Assembly: GCA_028994555.1 (NCBI GenBank)
Contig: JARDVN010000001.1
Span: 310,001-374,000 of the forward strand
DNA: 64,000 bases
From: Citrobacter amalonaticus
GTDB lineage: Bacteria; Pseudomonadota; Gammaproteobacteria; Enterobacterales; Enterobacteriaceae
Reading direction: 5' to 3'
The notes below the pieces were generated by a model. It was not told the DNA's origin. It searched no databases and saw nothing but the letters and a program-made list of their open reading frames with translations. Position numbers and translations under genes: made by a program. The first letter of the stretch is position 1. Each line of letters starts with the position of its first letter. Positions 27,912-41,166 of the stretch are shown here, in pieces.

Positions 27912-29415
27912 ATGAGCGCACCCCTGCTGATTGCCCGCACGCCGGACACTGAACTCTTTTTTACTCCCCGGTATGGCGAACCGCCACGGGCTGATTACCG
28001 GGGCGACCGGGACCGGGAAAACCGTCACGCTGCAGAAGCTGGCCGAGTCGCTGTCGGAAATCGGCGTACCGGTTTTTATGGCCGATGTGAAAGGTGACTT
28101 AACGGGCGTCGCCGCCGAAGGCCAGGCTTCCGAAAAACTGCTCGCCAGGCTGAAAAATATCGGCATTACCGACTGGCAACCGCACAGCAACCCGGTGGTA
28201 CTGTGGGATATCTTCGGTGAAAAGGGGCATCCGGTTCGCGCCACGGTCTCAGATCTCGGGCCGTTGCTGCTGGCGCGTCTGCTGAACCTCAATGAGGTGC
28301 AGTCCGGTGTGCTGAACATCATCTTCCGTATTGCCGATGATCAGGGTCTGTTACTGCTGGATTTCAAAGATCTGCGGGCCATTACCCAATACATCGGCGA
28401 TAACGCCAAATCCTTCCAGAATCAGTATGGCAATATCAGCAGCGCCTCGGTCGGGGCGATCCAGCGCGGGCTGCTGACGCTTGAACAGCAAGGCGCAACG
28501 CACTTCTTCGGCGAGCCAATGCTCGACATCAAAGACTGGATGCGAACCGATGCTAATGGCAAAGGGATCATCAATATTCTCAGCGCCGAGAAGCTCTACC
28601 AGATGCCGAAACTCTACGCCGCCAGCCTGCTGTGGATGCTCTCCGAGCTCTATGAGCAACTGCCGGAAGCCGGCGATCTGGAAAAACCCAAGCTGGTTTT
28701 CTTCTTCGACGAAGCACACCTGCTGTTCAACGACGCCCCACAGGTGCTGCTGGATAAAATTGAACAGGTGATCCGTCTGATCCGCTCGAAAGGCGTTGGC
28801 GTCTGGTTCGTGTCGCAGAACCCGGCGGATATTCCGGATAACGTACTCGGTCAGTTGGGCAACCGCGTTCAGCACGCCCTGCGCGCCTTCACGCCGAAAG
28901 ATCAGAAGGCAGTGAAAACCGCCGCACAAACCATGCGCGCTAATCCGGCATTCGATACGGAAAAAGCGATTCAGGAACTGGGCACCGGCGAAGCGCTGAT
29001 CTCGTTTCTTGACGCCAAAGGCAGTCCGTCAGTTGTTGAGCGAGCGATGGTAATCGCACCGTGCTCACGGATGGGCCCCGTGACGGATGATGAGCGCAAC
29101 GGGCTTATCAACCACTCCCCGGTTTATGGCAAATATGAAGACGACCTGGATCGTGAATCCGCGTTTGAAATGCTGCAAAAAGGTGTCCAGGCAACGACCG
29201 AAGCACAAAGTAGCCCGACGGCGAAAGGCAAAGAGGTGGCGGTTGACGACGGGATCCTCGGCGGGCTGAAGGATATTCTCTTCGGCAGCACCGGGCCGCG
29301 CGGCGGCAAACGCGATGGCGTGGTTCAGAGCGTCGCCAAAAGCGCAGCGCGTCAGGTCACTAATCAGATCATTCGTGGGATGTTAGGCAGCCTGATGGGT
29401 GGCAGAAAACGCTAG
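27912..29415 (+). CDS. yjgR: HerA-like ATPase YjgR, DUF853 (one frame break)
   Basis: Corrected length 500 residues, equal to E. coli YjgR. The start is the ATG at 27912 ([16 protein letters not shown]) after GGAGG; six T at 27957-27962 should be five, which gives [24 protein letters not shown]. Walker A GATGTGKT and Walker [13 protein letters not shown] place it in the HerA/FtsK ATPase group. Cellular role not established. The downstream REP marks its 3' end. Confidence 0.93.
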
Positions 29416-29422
29416 TGTCTGT

Positions 29423-29453
29423 GTAGGCCTGATAAGCGCAGCGCCATCAGGCA
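29423..29453. repeat. REP element after yjgR
   Basis: GTAGGCCTGATAAGCGCAGC followed by GCCATCAGGCA, the REP/PU palindrome typical of enterobacterial 3' regions. It is followed by a partial second unit (GCCGGATACCGGCG). It lies between the convergent yjgR and lptG genes. Confidence 0.85.
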
Positions 29454-29486
29454 CTGCGCTTTAGTTTGCCGGATACCGGCGAATGA

Positions 29487-30569
29487 TTATGACTTACGCA
29501 TCATCAGCCAGAGGCTGATCAAGAAGAATGAGGCGCTCGGCAGCAGGGCGCCGATAATCGGCGGAATACCGTACACCAGCGTCAGCGGGCCGAAGATCTG
29601 GTCCAGTACATAGAACACAAAACCAAAGCTTATCCCCGTCACCACCCGCACGCCCATTGGCACGCTACGCAGCGGACCAAAGATGAACGACAGCGCCATC
29701 AGCATCATCACCGCTACCGAAAGCGGCTGGAAGACTTTGCTCCACATATTGAGCTGGTAGCGTCCGGCCTCCTGGCCACTCGACTTCAGATACTTCACAT
29801 AGTTGTGCAGACCGCTGATGGAGAGCGCATCCGGGTCCAGCGCCACCACGCCCAGTTTGTCCGGCGTGAGGTTGGTTTTCCAGGTTCCGCTCACCGTTTG
29901 CGAACCCGTGATCTGCTTCGGGTTGGTCAGATTCGACTCATCCACCTGCGACAGACGCCAGACCTTTTGTTCCGGGTCAAACTTCGCAGACGCGGCATAG
30001 CGCACGGACTGCAGACGACGCTGATCGTTGAAGGCGTAAATACTGATACCGCCCAACTCTTCGTCACCTTTCACCCGTTCGATGTAAACAAAGTTATTGC
30101 CGTCTTTCGCCCACAGCCCCTGCTGGGTGGACAGCAGCGAACCGCCGTACATCGCCTGCGCACGGTAGTTGCGCGCCATCTGCTCGCCCTGCGGCGCGAC
30201 CCACTCGCCAATGGCCATGGTCAACAGTACCAGGGGGATCGCGGTTTTCATCACCGAGAGCGCCACCTGGATACGGGTAAAACCGGACGCCTGCATCACA
30301 ACCAGTTCACTGCGTTGCGCCAGCATCCCTAGTCCCAACAGCGCGCCAAGCAGCGCCGCCATCGGGAAGAAAATCTGCACATCTTTCGGCACGCTGAGCA
30401 GCGTGTACACCCCTGCGCCCAGTGCGTCGTAGTTCCCCTGCCCGGCTTTTTTCAGCTGGTCGACAAACTTGATGATGCCGGAAAGCGATACCAGCATGAA
30501 CAAGGTCATCATGATGGTGGTGAAAATGGTTTTACCGATATAGCGGTCAAGGACACCAAATGGCTGCAT
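29487..30569 (-). CDS. lptG: Lipopolysaccharide export permease LptG
   Basis: 360 residues from the ATG at 30569, matching E. coli LptG in length (a GTG one codon upstream lies inside lptF). It has N- and C-terminal groups of three membrane helices around a periplasmic beta-jellyroll (about residues 105-265). LptG with LptF and the ATPase LptB extracts lipopolysaccharide from the inner membrane. The ATG shares one base with the lptF stop (TGATG), so translation is coupled. Confidence 0.97.
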   Translation of the reverse strand: MQPFGVLDRYIGKTIFTTIMMTLFMLVSLSGIIKFVDQLKKAGQGNYDALGAGVYTLLSVPKDVQIFFPMAALLGALLGLGMLAQRSELVVMQASGFTRIQVALSVMKTAIPLVLLTMAIGEWVAPQGEQMARNYRAQAMYGGSLLSTQQGLWAKDGNNFVYIERVKGDEELGGISIYAFNDQRRLQSVRYAASAKFDPEQKVWRLSQVDESNLTNPKQITGSQTVSGTWKTNLTPDKLGVVALDPDALSISGLHNYVKYLKSSGQEAGRYQLNMWSKVFQPLSVAVMMLMALSFIFGPLRSVPMGVRVVTGISFGFVFYVLDQIFGPLTLVYGIPPIIGALLPSASFFLISLWLMMRKS

Positions 30570-31669
30570 CACACCGCTCCTTTACGCGAAAAACGGGCGC
30601 GCAGACGACGCACCGGCACTGTATCCCACAGGTTCAAGCCCACCGCCAGCGCCAGATACAGCAGGTTAACCACCCACATCCAGATAACCGGGTCCAGCTT
30701 GCCTTTGCCTCCGTTGGATTTCAGGGAGGTTTGGATCAGGAAGAACATCAAATAGAGCAGCATCGCGGGCAGCATCGACAGCACGCGGCCCTGACGCGGG
30801 TTAACCACGCTCAACGGTACCACCATCAGCGCCATCATAAATACGGTGAATACCAGCGTGAAGCGCCAGTGCAGTTCCGCACGAGCCCGATCGGTATCCG
30901 TGGACCACAGCGTACGCATATCCATCTGGTCGGTATCGTTAGGGTCCAGCGCCACCGCCTGGTGACCGATAATCGCCTGATAGTCCTGGAAGTCGGTAAT
31001 ACGGAAATCGCGCAACAACGCGGTGCCTTCAAAGCGAGTACCTTTGTTCAGCGTGACCACCTGCGAACCGTCACGCAACTGTGACAAGTGTCCGGAATCG
31101 GCGACCACCACGGAAGGGCGCGCGTTGCCTTTTGGGCGGATCTGCGCAAGGAACACATCTTTGAAATCGCTACCGTCAACGCTTTCAATAAACAGTACCG
31201 AGCTGCCATTGGTGGCCTGCTGAAATTGCCCCTGCGCCAGTGCGGCCATGCCTGGGTTGGCTTTCGCTTCGGCGAGGACTTCATCCTGATGCCTGGACGA
31301 CCACGGCCCCGCCCACATGACGTTAACGGCGGCAATGATTCCGGTGAACAGCGCCAGGATCATGGCGGCTTTCACCAGCACGGATTTGCTCAGACCGCAG
31401 GCGTGCATCACCGTAATTTCACTTTCGGTATACAGTTTGCCCAACGTCATCAGAAGCCCGAGGAACAGGCTGAGCGGCAGGATAAGCTGCGCCATTTCAG
31501 GCACGCCGAGGCCCAGCAGCGAGAGCACCAGATTTGCCGGAATGTCACCGTCAACCGCTGCGCCGAGGATCCTCACTAACTTTTGACAAAAGAAGATCAA
31601 AAGCAGAATGAAGAGGATGGCAAGCTGGCTTTTGAGCGTCTCCCGCACCAGATATCTTATGATTATCAC
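30569..31669 (-). CDS. lptF: Lipopolysaccharide export permease LptF
   Basis: A 366-residue YjgP/YjgQ-family protein: MIIIRYLVRETLKSQLAILF first helix, coupling-helix region with EIAQL-like MAQLILPLSLFLG, a periplasmic domain and three C-terminal helices. It forms the inner-membrane LptB2FG transporter with LptG. Essential in E. coli. Divergent from pepA across 266 nt, as in E. coli. Intact. Confidence 0.97.
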   Translation of the reverse strand: MIIIRYLVRETLKSQLAILFILLLIFFCQKLVRILGAAVDGDIPANLVLSLLGLGVPEMAQLILPLSLFLGLLMTLGKLYTESEITVMHACGLSKSVLVKAAMILALFTGIIAAVNVMWAGPWSSRHQDEVLAEAKANPGMAALAQGQFQQATNGSSVLFIESVDGSDFKDVFLAQIRPKGNARPSVVVADSGHLSQLRDGSQVVTLNKGTRFEGTALLRDFRITDFQDYQAIIGHQAVALDPNDTDQMDMRTLWSTDTDRARAELHWRFTLVFTVFMMALMVVPLSVVNPRQGRVLSMLPAMLLYLMFFLIQTSLKSNGGKGKLDPVIWMWVVNLLYLALAVGLNLWDTVPVRRLRARFSRKGAV

Positions 31670-31935
31670 TTTAAATACGCCCGTAAAAACTCGTCTTTTG
31701 CAGGAATTTAGCTTGTTTCATGGCTTAAACGTCATTTATTCTCTTGAGTCGTCGAAATCGTCGCTAAAATTATTATACTCAGCGGATTCGCCACTCAGAA
31801 CGCGTTCTGATGTGCCAATGCCGTAATAACGTTAAGATTAACACGAAGTCACCGCAACAGCGGACATGAGTTACGAAAGCTTGCAATTCTAACCGCAGGC
31901 GCCGCCGTTGTCTTTAAGATTCAGGAGCGTAGTGC

Positions 31936-33448
<1,513 letters not shown>

Positions 33449-33463
33449 GTTTGAAATTGCCCC

Positions 33464-33536
33464 GTAGGCCGGATAAGCGTAGCGCCATCCGGCAAATGCC
33501 TGATGGCGGCGCGAATGCACCTTATCAGGCCTACGG
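33464..33536. repeat. BIME: two REP units between pepA and holC
   Basis: GTAGGCCGGATAAGCGTAGC...GCCATCCGGCA and an inverted second unit ending CTTATCAGGCCTAC. A standard paired REP element. Confidence 0.85.
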
Positions 33537-33583
33537 TGTGCAACAAGACAACGCATTTAAATCCACCACAAGAAGCCCCATAT

Positions 33584-34027
33584 ATGAAGAATGCAACGTT
33601 CTACCTTCTGGACAACGACACCCATCAGGATGGCCTCAGCGCCGTCGAACAGTTGGTGTGTGAAATTGCCGCAGAACGTTGGCGCAACGGCAAGCGCGTA
33701 TTGATTGCGTGCGAAGACGAAAAACAGGCGATTCGCCTCGATGAAGCGCTATGGGCCAGACCCGCGGACAGTTTCGTTCCGCACAATCTGGCAGGTGAAG
33801 GGCCGCGCGGCGGTGCGCCGGTGGAAATCGCCTGGCCGGAAAAACGCAACAGCAGCCCGCGCGATCTGCTCATCAGCCTGCGCGTTGGCTTTGCAGATTT
33901 TGCCACCGCTTTCACAGAAGTGATAGACTTCGTCCCTTACGAAGATTCTCTGAAACAATCGGCACGCGAACGCTACAAAGCCTACCGCGTGGCTGGTTTT
34001 AACCTGAATACGGCAACCTGGAAATAA
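33584..34027 (+). CDS. holC: DNA polymerase III chi subunit HolC
   Basis: 147 residues from the ATG at 33584 ([29 protein letters not shown]), the same length as in E. coli. Chi joins the clamp loader (through psi, HolD) to single-strand binding protein at the fork. The upstream in-frame extension from 33503 covers a REP element and is not coding. The stop overlaps the valS start by one base (TAATG). Confidence 0.96.
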   Translation: MKNATFYLLDNDTHQDGLSAVEQLVCEIAAERWRNGKRVLIACEDEKQAIRLDEALWARPADSFVPHNLAGEGPRGGAPVEIAWPEKRNSSPRDLLISLRVGFADFATAFTEVIDFVPYEDSLKQSARERYKAYRVAGFNLNTATWK

Positions 34028-36882
34028 TGGAAAAGACATACAACCCCCAAGATATCGAACAGCCGCTTTACGAGCACTGGGAAAAGCAGGGCTATTTCAA
34101 GCCTAACGGCGATGAAAGCAAAGAGTCCTTCTGCATCATGATCCCGCCGCCGAACGTCACCGGCAGTTTGCATATGGGTCATGCTTTCCAGCAAACCATC
34201 ATGGATACGCTGATCCGTTATCAGCGCATGCAGGGGAAAAATACCCTGTGGCAGGTCGGAACCGACCACGCCGGTATCGCAACCCAGATGGTGGTTGAGC
34301 GTAAAATTGCCGCTGAAGAAGGTAAAACCCGTCACGACTACGGTCGCGATGCCTTCATCGATAAAATCTGGCAGTGGAAAGCGGAATCCGGCGGCACTAT
34401 CACCCGTCAGATGCGTCGTCTCGGCAACTCTGTTGACTGGGAGCGCGAGCGCTTCACCATGGATGAAGGTCTTTCCAATGCCGTGAAAGAAGTCTTTGTC
34501 CGCCTGTACAAAGAAGATCTAATTTACCGTGGCAAACGCCTGGTGAACTGGGATCCGAAACTGCGCACCGCCATTTCTGACCTGGAAGTGGAAAACCGCG
34601 AGTCGAAAGGCTCGATGTGGCATATCCGCTATCCGCTGGCCGACGGCGCAAAAACGGCCGACGGCAAAGATTACCTTGTCGTGGCGACCACCCGTCCGGA
34701 AACGCTGTTGGGCGATACCGGCGTGGCCGTCAACCCGGAAGATCCGCGTTATAAAGATCTGATTGGTAAATTCGTGGTGCTGCCGCTGGTTGACCGCCGT
34801 ATTCCGATTGTGGGCGACGAACACGCCGACATGGAGAAAGGCACCGGTTGCGTGAAAATCACCCCGGCGCACGACTTTAACGACTACGAAGTCGGTCGTC
34901 GTCACGCCCTGCCAATGATTAATATCCTTACCTTTGATGGCGATATCCGCGAAACGGCGGAAGTATACGACACCAAAGGAAATGAATCTGACGTTTACTC
35001 CAACGCCATTCCAGCTGAGTTCCAGAAGCTGGAGCGTTTTGCTGCGCGTAAAGCGGTTGTGGCCGCGATCGACGCACTGGGCCTGCTTGAAGAGATTAAA
35101 CCGCACGACCTGACCGTCCCGTACGGCGACCGTGGCGGCGTGGTTATCGAACCGATGCTGACCGACCAGTGGTACGTCCGTGCCGACGTGCTGGCAAAAC
35201 CAGCGGTTGAAGCGGTTGAGAACGGCGACATTCAGTTCGTACCGAAGCAGTACGAGAACATGTATTTCTCCTGGATGCGCGATATTCAGGACTGGTGTAT
35301 CTCCCGTCAGCTGTGGTGGGGTCACCGTATTCCGGCATGGTACGACAACGACGGCAACGTCTATGTGGGTCGTAGCGAAGACGAAGTGCGTCAGGAAAAT
35401 AACCTGAGCGCAGACGTTGCCCTGCGTCAGGACGACGACGTGCTGGATACCTGGTTTTCCTCCGCGCTGTGGACCTTCTCCACGCTCGGCTGGCCGGAAA
35501 ACACCGACGCGCTGCGTCAGTTCCACCCGACAAGCGTGATGGTGTCCGGTTTCGATATCATCTTCTTCTGGATTGCGCGCATGATCATGATGACCATGCA
35601 CTTCATCAAAGATGAAAACGGTAAACCGCAGGTACCGTTCAAGACCGTCTACATGACCGGTCTGATCCGTGATGACGAAGGCCAGAAGATGTCCAAATCT
35701 AAGGGCAACGTGATCGACCCGCTGGATATGGTAGACGGTATTTCTCTACCGGAACTGCTGGAAAAACGCACCGGCAACATGATGCAGCCGCAGCTGGCTG
35801 AAAAGATTGCTAAGCGTACAGAGAAGCAGTTCCCGGAGGGTATTGAACCGCACGGCACCGACGCGCTGCGTTTCACCCTGGCCGCGCTGGCTTCAACCGG
35901 TCGCGACATCAACTGGGATATGAAGCGTCTGGAAGGTTATCGTAACTTCTGTAACAAGCTGTGGAACGCCAGCCGTTTTGTGCTGATGAACACCGAAGAA
36001 CAGGATTGCGGCTTCAACGGCGGCGAGATGACGCTGTCGCTGGCGGACAGATGGATCCTGGCGGAGTTCAACCAGACCACCAAAGCGTACCGTGAAGCGC
36101 TGGATAACTTCCGCTTCGACATCGCTGCGGGCATTCTGTACGAGTTCACCTGGAACCAGTTCTGCGACTGGTATCTGGAGCTGACCAAACCGGTCATGAC
36201 CGGCGGAACGGAAGCTGAACTGCGCGGCACCCGCAATACGCTGGTGACCGTGCTGGAAGGTCTGCTGCGCCTGGCGCACCCGATCATCCCGTTCATTACC
36301 GAAACCATCTGGCAGCGTGTGAAAGTGATTGCCGGTATCGACGCAGATACTATCATGCTGCAGCCGTTCCCGGAATATAACGCCGCGCAGGTGGATGAAA
36401 CCGCACTCGCTGACACCGAATGGCTGAAGCAGGCGATCACTGCCGTACGTAACATTCGTGCGGAAATGAACATCGCTCCGGGTAAGCCGCTGGAGCTGTT
36501 GCTGCGCGGTTGCAGCGACGACGCGATGCGTCGCGTAAATGACAACCGCAGCTTCCTGCTGAACCTGGCGCGTCTGGAAAGCATCACCGTGCTGCCTGCC
36601 GATGACAAGGGTCCGCTCTCCGTGACTAAAATCATCGACGGTGCCGAGCTGCTGATCCCGATGGCGGGCCTCATCAATAAAGACGATGAGCTGGCGCGTC
36701 TGGCGAAAGAAGTGGCGAAAATCGAGGGTGAAATCGGCCGTATCGAAAACAAACTCGCCAACGAAGGCTTTGTGGCACGCGCACCGGAAGCGGTGATCGC
36801 CAAAGAGCGTGAGAAGCTGGAAGGCTACGCCGAAGCGAAAGCGAAACTGATTGAGCAGCAGGCGGTTATCGCCGCGCTGTAA
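34027..36882 (+). CDS. valS: Valyl-tRNA synthetase ValS
   Basis: A 951-residue class I synthetase: [14 protein letters not shown] with the HIGH-type motif around residues 49-52, KMSKSKGN at 554-558, an editing domain between them ([15 protein letters not shown]) and a C-terminal coiled coil ([28 protein letters not shown]). It charges tRNA-Val with valine and edits threonine. Coupled to holC; followed by a terminator. Intact. Confidence 0.98.
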   Translation: MEKTYNPQDIEQPLYEHWEKQGYFKPNGDESKESFCIMIPPPNVTGSLHMGHAFQQTIMDTLIRYQRMQGKNTLWQVGTDHAGIATQMVVERKIAAEEGKTRHDYGRDAFIDKIWQWKAESGGTITRQMRRLGNSVDWERERFTMDEGLSNAVKEVFVRLYKEDLIYRGKRLVNWDPKLRTAISDLEVENRESKGSMWHIRYPLADGAKTADGKDYLVVATTRPETLLGDTGVAVNPEDPRYKDLIGKFVVLPLVDRRIPIVGDEHADMEKGTGCVKITPAHDFNDYEVGRRHALPMINILTFDGDIRETAEVYDTKGNESDVYSNAIPAEFQKLERFAARKAVVAAIDALGLLEEIKPHDLTVPYGDRGGVVIEPMLTDQWYVRADVLAKPAVEAVENGDIQFVPKQYENMYFSWMRDIQDWCISRQLWWGHRIPAWYDNDGNVYVGRSEDEVRQENNLSADVALRQDDDVLDTWFSSALWTFSTLGWPENTDALRQFHPTSVMVSGFDIIFFWIARMIMMTMHFIKDENGKPQVPFKTVYMTGLIRDDEGQKMSKSKGNVIDPLDMVDGISLPELLEKRTGNMMQPQLAEKIAKRTEKQFPEGIEPHGTDALRFTLAALASTGRDINWDMKRLEGYRNFCNKLWNASRFVLMNTEEQDCGFNGGEMTLSLADRWILAEFNQTTKAYREALDNFRFDIAAGILYEFTWNQFCDWYLELTKPVMTGGTEAELRGTRNTLVTVLEGLLRLAHPIIPFITETIWQRVKVIAGIDADTIMLQPFPEYNAAQVDETALADTEWLKQAITAVRNIRAEMNIAPGKPLELLLRGCSDDAMRRVNDNRSFLLNLARLESITVLPADDKGPLSVTKIIDGAELLIPMAGLINKDDELARLAKEVAKIEGEIGRIENKLANEGFVARAPEAVIAKEREKLEGYAEAKAKLIEQQAVIAAL

Positions 36883-36906
36883 TTACGGATAGCGATAATG
36901 TAAACA

Positions 36907-36937
36907 GGCCGGAGCATGCTCCGGCCTTTTTTTGTCA
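36907..36937. terminator. Rho-independent terminator of valS
   Basis: GGCCGGAGCATGCTCCGGCC is a perfect palindrome followed by seven T on the plus strand. It sits between the convergent valS and yjgN genes. Confidence 0.92.
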
Positions 36938-38138
36938 CGACATAAAATAGAGCGTCGGCATCACGCCACGAGAGAGTCGCGATACAAAACCGTTATCCAC
37001 ACGCTCATCGCTGTCTGCAAGAGGTAATGTATCGAGATCGCCCACCACGTACGTATTATTCGCCAGCCATTTAATCAGCCAGATACGCAACAGCGGATAA
37101 GCCAGCCCGCCGGTGATTGCCGAAAGCACATACAATCCCCCCCAAACGGTATACCATACCGTGCCAGGTTAGCGTGGAACGAAAACGAATGTCTCCGTCG
37201 GCGAGTTGCAGGTTATTCAGAAAATGGTTTCGAAACGCCACAATCAAATAACTCATTGAAATGGCAATGCCCAGATAATAGATAATCTGGCTTATCACAA
37301 TCTGCCGTTGATACTCGATAAGGATTAACGCTTCAATTTCCTCTTCCGCCATCCCCGTCACATCGAGTTCAGATATCGATTTAAACAGCGCAATCGCGAT
37401 AAAACCGACCACCGCCAGAAAAGGCAGTAGCGCAGCCATAGCCAGAATCGCGGATTTAATACAATGCCAGACATTCACCTGCACAGAGAACGAGTGGATA
37501 CCAAAACGTCCGCCATTCCCCACCATCGTCATTAATCGGCTGTAGGCCACGCCACTGACGATCCCCATACCGGCGAGCCCCGTCAGCCCCAGCACGATCA
37601 CCGTGAAAATCACTTCTCCCGGGCTTTCTGTCGGACATACCTGTAGCAGGCAGAATATCACCCCGCCCAGCGCAAGAAGCAACAACACCGGCAGACACAG
37701 AATATTCCAGAACGCCTTAAGCGCGGAAAAATGAAACCCAAAACGAATGCTGTTGAGCGACGTTTTCACCGCCTGGTACTGAAGATTTTTCATTACCAGA
37801 ACAGGGATTGCTAAGACCAGTACCGCCATTAATGCCGCACCGATGACAAAATATTCCATGCTTATCAATATAATGCTCGCGATATAAATCACCAGCAGCA
37901 TAAACCAGCTCAGGAAAACATCGCCCCCCGTGACCTTCCAGCTAAATGGTTGCCCGTTCAGGCTCATGTTGGAATAAATATAGCGACGGCATTTCATTAA
38001 TGCCCAAGGCAGATAAATTCCTAATGTCACCAGTACCAGCAGTGAATTGACCAGACAAATTAGAAAATAATTTCCACCATCACCGCGAAATTCAAACGCA
38101 TGCGATGGCGCCTCTTCTTTTATAAGATTTTCCTGCAT
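36935..38138 (-). CDS. yjgN: Inner-membrane protein YjgN, DUF898 (one frame break)
   Basis: Corrected length about 400 residues; seven C at 37137-37143 should be six, which restores VWGGLYVLSAITGGLAYPLLRIWLI at the C-terminal side. N-terminal FEFRGDGGNYFLICLVNSLLVLVTLGIYLPWALMKCRRYIYSN is the DUF898 signature. Six or more membrane segments. Function unknown. Position between valS and yjgM is conserved with E. coli and Salmonella. Confidence 0.9.
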
Positions 38139-38330
38139 AATAAATCCCTGTCGTTAATCATCCTTAAAAATACACATTATTAGCAGGCAATAGAAATACC
38201 GGCCAATAGAGATATTACCTTATTATCTGTATAAATAACATCCATCCGCTATGTTATAAGGTGCTTGCATCACCTGGCTGGGGGGTGCTATTAGTTCAAA
38301 TTATTAGTATTGTTAAAATCGGGTAGTAAA

Positions 38331-38828
38331 ATGAATGTTCTCGACACTCTCTCGTTACGTCGCCTGACGGCCAGCGATAATCAGGTTATCGCTGCGGTTA
38401 TCCGACAGGTTTCCGCCGAATATGGACTCACCGCAGACAAAGGCTATACCGTTGCCGATCCGAATCTGGATGAGTTGTATCAGCTCTACTCGCAACCTGG
38501 GCATGCCTATTGGGTGGTGGAACGTAATGGCGAAGTCGTGGGAGGCGGCGGAATTGCCCCGTTAACCTGCAGCGAACCCGATATCTGCGAGCTGCAAAAG
38601 ATGTACTTTTTGCCCAGCGCACGCGGACAAGGTATGGCGAAAAAGCTGGCGCTGATAGCGATGGATCACGCCCGCGCGCATGGATTTAAACAATGCTATC
38701 TGGAAACGACCGCCTTTTTACGCGAGGCGATTGGGTTGTACGAACATCTAGGGTTTGAGCATATCAGCGAACCGCTGGGCTGCACCGGGCACGTCGATTG
38801 CGAAGTGCGGATGCTCAAACCCCTGTAA
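38331..38828 (+). CDS. yjgM: GNAT-family acetyltransferase YjgM
   Basis: 165 residues from the ATG at 38331 ([16 protein letters not shown]). GNAT fold with the acetyl-CoA loop [18 protein letters not shown] and [13 protein letters not shown]. The natural substrate is not established. Seven codons further upstream a TTG could start the frame, but without a better ribosome site. Convergent with the membrane-anchored protein gene. Confidence 0.88.
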   Translation: MNVLDTLSLRRLTASDNQVIAAVIRQVSAEYGLTADKGYTVADPNLDELYQLYSQPGHAYWVVERNGEVVGGGGIAPLTCSEPDICELQKMYFLPSARGQGMAKKLALIAMDHARAHGFKQCYLETTAFLREAIGLYEHLGFEHISEPLGCTGHVDCEVRMLKPL

Positions 38829-38834
38829 TACCGG

Positions 38835-39666
38835 CTATTGCATCTCAGGCGATACTGAAAGTCGAATCACGCCAGCGGCCTGCGCGGCTGGCAATTTCAG
38901 TACTTCCGTCCACATATCCTGCACCAGATCGCAGACGACCTTCTCTTTTCCCACTCCCTTGTGCGGCTCAGCCATAAGCTGTACATCCTGCCCGTAACGC
39001 TGCACCAGTATCGGTACGACGCTTTGCAGATCCTGCATAGCCTGCTGTTTCTCAGCGTCTGTCACCGTGTGTTTATTGGGACCGTATGCCGCTCGCATCA
39101 TCGCCGCATCGCCTTCCATCCGCCGTTTCAGAATATCCGGTGAGATCAGCCGCGTCGGGTTAATCCCCCCCTTTAACCTGTGGGAAAAGGAAGCGGAAAC
39201 ACTCGTCATCGCCTTTTTTTTGCACAGCGGCAATTTGTTCGAGGTTGATCTTCATATAATCAACGACATGACTGTCCGGAGCCTGCTGCAAACGAGACAT
39301 CTGTATTTGTAGCACCTGCGGTTGAATGGTATCGATAATTTGCTGTTCGGTTTTGCCTTCATTTTTCAGCTGTAGCGCCTGGGTGCGAAGATGGACCCAG
39401 AATGCCGGCTCCTGTTCCTTCAGTACCTGAAACGTCGGCATTTGCAGTAACACTGCATCAAACTGCTGCTCTTCACTCAGACCGGACGCCGCTTTTTCTC
39501 GCGGGATCAGGTAGTGCACGTCAAACAGGTTCCACGCGACGATCGCCACAATCATCAGTACCGCGCCGGAGGCTTTCCCCACCCAGCCTTTTTTGCGCAT
39601 CAGCCCAATCACTGCGGCGATCACCGCGCCGACATAGCCTGCGAGAAGTACATGTGTCCAGTTCAT
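38835..39666 (-). CDS. Uncharacterised membrane-anchored protein (one frame break)
   Basis: Corrected length 276 residues; seven C at 39165-39171 should be six, joining RFLFPQVKGG to INPTRLISPDILKRRMEG. I chose the ATG at 39666 (MNWTHVLLAGYVGAVIAAVIGLM), which opens a first membrane helix; a second hydrophobic stretch follows at ~34-46. The rest is a soluble, helical region with many Gln, probably periplasmic. A gene occupies this place between yjgM and miaE in Salmonella, so it seems a core-genome gene. No known domain recognised. Confidence 0.75.
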
Positions 39667-39753
39667 CGGTATTGGTATTCCTTGCCCAGAAAAGGAGTCA
39701 TTTTTCACCGCCCACGTCAGGATGTCACCTTGCGACGGGCAGAACTACCGAAA

Positions 39754-40518
39754 TTAAGAGGCAACCGGCACGCCGCTGTGAAAGCGAAACTCGTTGTCTG
39801 GCGAGACGATCAGCGCCGCTTCCACGTCGCCAAAATAGCGGACGCGGGCAGAAATATCTTCCTGCGAAACCTGTTGCGCCAGCGCCAGATAGTCCTGGAA
39901 GTGACGCGCTTCGGAGCGCAGCAGCGACAGATAGAACTTTTGCAGATCGTCATCGAGAAACGGAGCCAGCGCGGCGAAGCGTTCGCAGGAGCGCGCTTCG
40001 ATGTAAGCACCGCAAATCAGTTTATCAATCAGCGTCAGCGGTTCGTGCGTACGCACCGCTTTCAGCATCCCTTTCGCGTAGCGACTGGCGGTGATCTTCA
40101 CGTAAGGAATGTTTCTGGCCTGCATCGCTTCACGCACCTGCCAGAAGTGGTGCAGTTCTTCTTTTATCAGCAGCACCATGCTGTCGATAAGCTGGCGGCC
40201 CCACGGATCGTCCGTTTCCGGCATCACGCTTTTACCAATCTGTTTATGGAGCGCAACAAAATCCGGTTCCGGCCCTTCCCGGAAAGCAAAGGCTTCATAC
40301 GGCTGTAGCCAGGCGAGCAGCGAATCCGCACCCGGTTTATCCGCTACGTACTTACGCACCAGTAGCATCGCCGTTTGCGCCGCCTTGAGTTCGCATATCA
40401 AATGATCGGTGAGCAGCAGAGGAAGGTGTTGCGGATCGCGCGCCTGGTCAATCCATGCCTGCGGGGTCGGGCAGTGCAGAAAGTTAAGCACCGGAGAAAG
40501 TATTTGCGGGTAGTTCAT
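39754..40518 (-). CDS. miaE: tRNA-(ms2io6A) hydroxylase MiaE
   Basis: A 254-residue non-haem di-iron monooxygenase of ferritin-like fold; iron ligands in the two E/ExxH helices: KEELHHFWQVREAM and LLRSEARHFQDYL, plus ICGAYIEARSCERF. It hydroxylates the isopentenyl group of ms2i6A37 in tRNA when oxygen is present. Present in Salmonella and Citrobacter, absent from E. coli K-12, so it is a useful taxonomic pointer here. Lies 59 nt downstream of rraB. Intact. Confidence 0.95.
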   Translation of the reverse strand: MNYPQILSPVLNFLHCPTPQAWIDQARDPQHLPLLLTDHLICELKAAQTAMLLVRKYVADKPGADSLLAWLQPYEAFAFREGPEPDFVALHKQIGKSVMPETDDPWGRQLIDSMVLLIKEELHHFWQVREAMQARNIPYVKITASRYAKGMLKAVRTHEPLTLIDKLICGAYIEARSCERFAALAPFLDDDLQKFYLSLLRSEARHFQDYLALAQQVSQEDISARVRYFGDVEAALIVSPDNEFRFHSGVPVAS

Positions 40519-40577
40519 GAGTAACCTGTTGGAAGAGTACGACAGCAGGCTGCCGTACTTTTTAACGCCTGGTGATC

Positions 40578-41003
40578 TTAGTGACGCACGCCGTCGTCAT
40601 CTTCGTCGACGTAGTCTTCGTCGTCGCCCTCTTCACCATCTTCGCCGTTCGGATCTTCAAAGTAGGTGCCCCAGCCGTCGTATTCGACGTCATATTTCTC
40701 GGCCAGGTTCATCAGTTGCTCAACCTGCGCGTCGATGAGGTCGGCTTTCAGCGCACATTCACTGAGGATATCGCAGCAAATCACGGTATCGCCTTCTTCT
40801 ACTTCCAGCTCTTCCGGCTCAGTGACTTCGTAACCGAGTTTAAACGCCTCAACCGCCGCTTTTTCCAGGGTTTCGAAATCATCTGCGGAAAGGTGATGTT
40901 CGATGGTGTACAGCGCATCCGGGTCGCTGCCATCATCCAGTAATTCTTCAATAATCAGGCGCGTTTCTTCACGCTGCTCTTCCAGTTGTTCCGGGTTTGC
41001 CAT
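40578..41003 (-). CDS. rraB: RNase E inhibitor RraB
   Basis: 141 residues from the ATG at 41003 ([25 protein letters not shown]); the frame extends 14 codons upstream from a GTG/TTG-type start that is not conserved. A very acidic C-terminal tail ([19 protein letters not shown]) is typical. RraB binds the C-terminal scaffold of RNase E and changes degradosome composition. Divergent from argI. Confidence 0.95.
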   Translation of the reverse strand: MANPEQLEEQREETRLIIEELLDDGSDPDALYTIEHHLSADDFETLEKAAVEAFKLGYEVTEPEELEVEEGDTVICCDILSECALKADLIDAQVEQLMNLAEKYDVEYDGWGTYFEDPNGEDGEEGDDEDYVDEDDDGVRH

Positions 41004-41102
41004 GGCTCGTTCCTCATAATGTCCTGCCGATACTCTTATTGTCACATACCACCGTCATTGCCTCCACCTTTACGGAAAAGATTTGTTAAACGGGGTTGCA
41101 AA

Positions 41103-41139
41103 TGCATAATCATCCATATAAATTGAATTTTAATTCAAT
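41103..41139. promoter_or_regulatory. Two adjacent ARG boxes upstream of argI
   Basis: ATTGAATTTTAATTCAAT at 41122-41139 is a perfect palindrome matching the ArgR consensus TGAAT-N4-ATTCA. A weaker box, TGCATAATCATCCATATA, lies directly upstream at 41103-41120. Paired boxes like these bind an ArgR hexamer with arginine and repress argI. Confidence 0.88.
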
Positions 41140-41166
41140 AAATGGCCTTAGCCATGGGAGGGAACT

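Noticed and set aside
34519-35601. A 360-codon open frame on the minus strand
   Set aside because: It is antisense to valS, which is intact and fully conserved; composition is that of a shadow frame.
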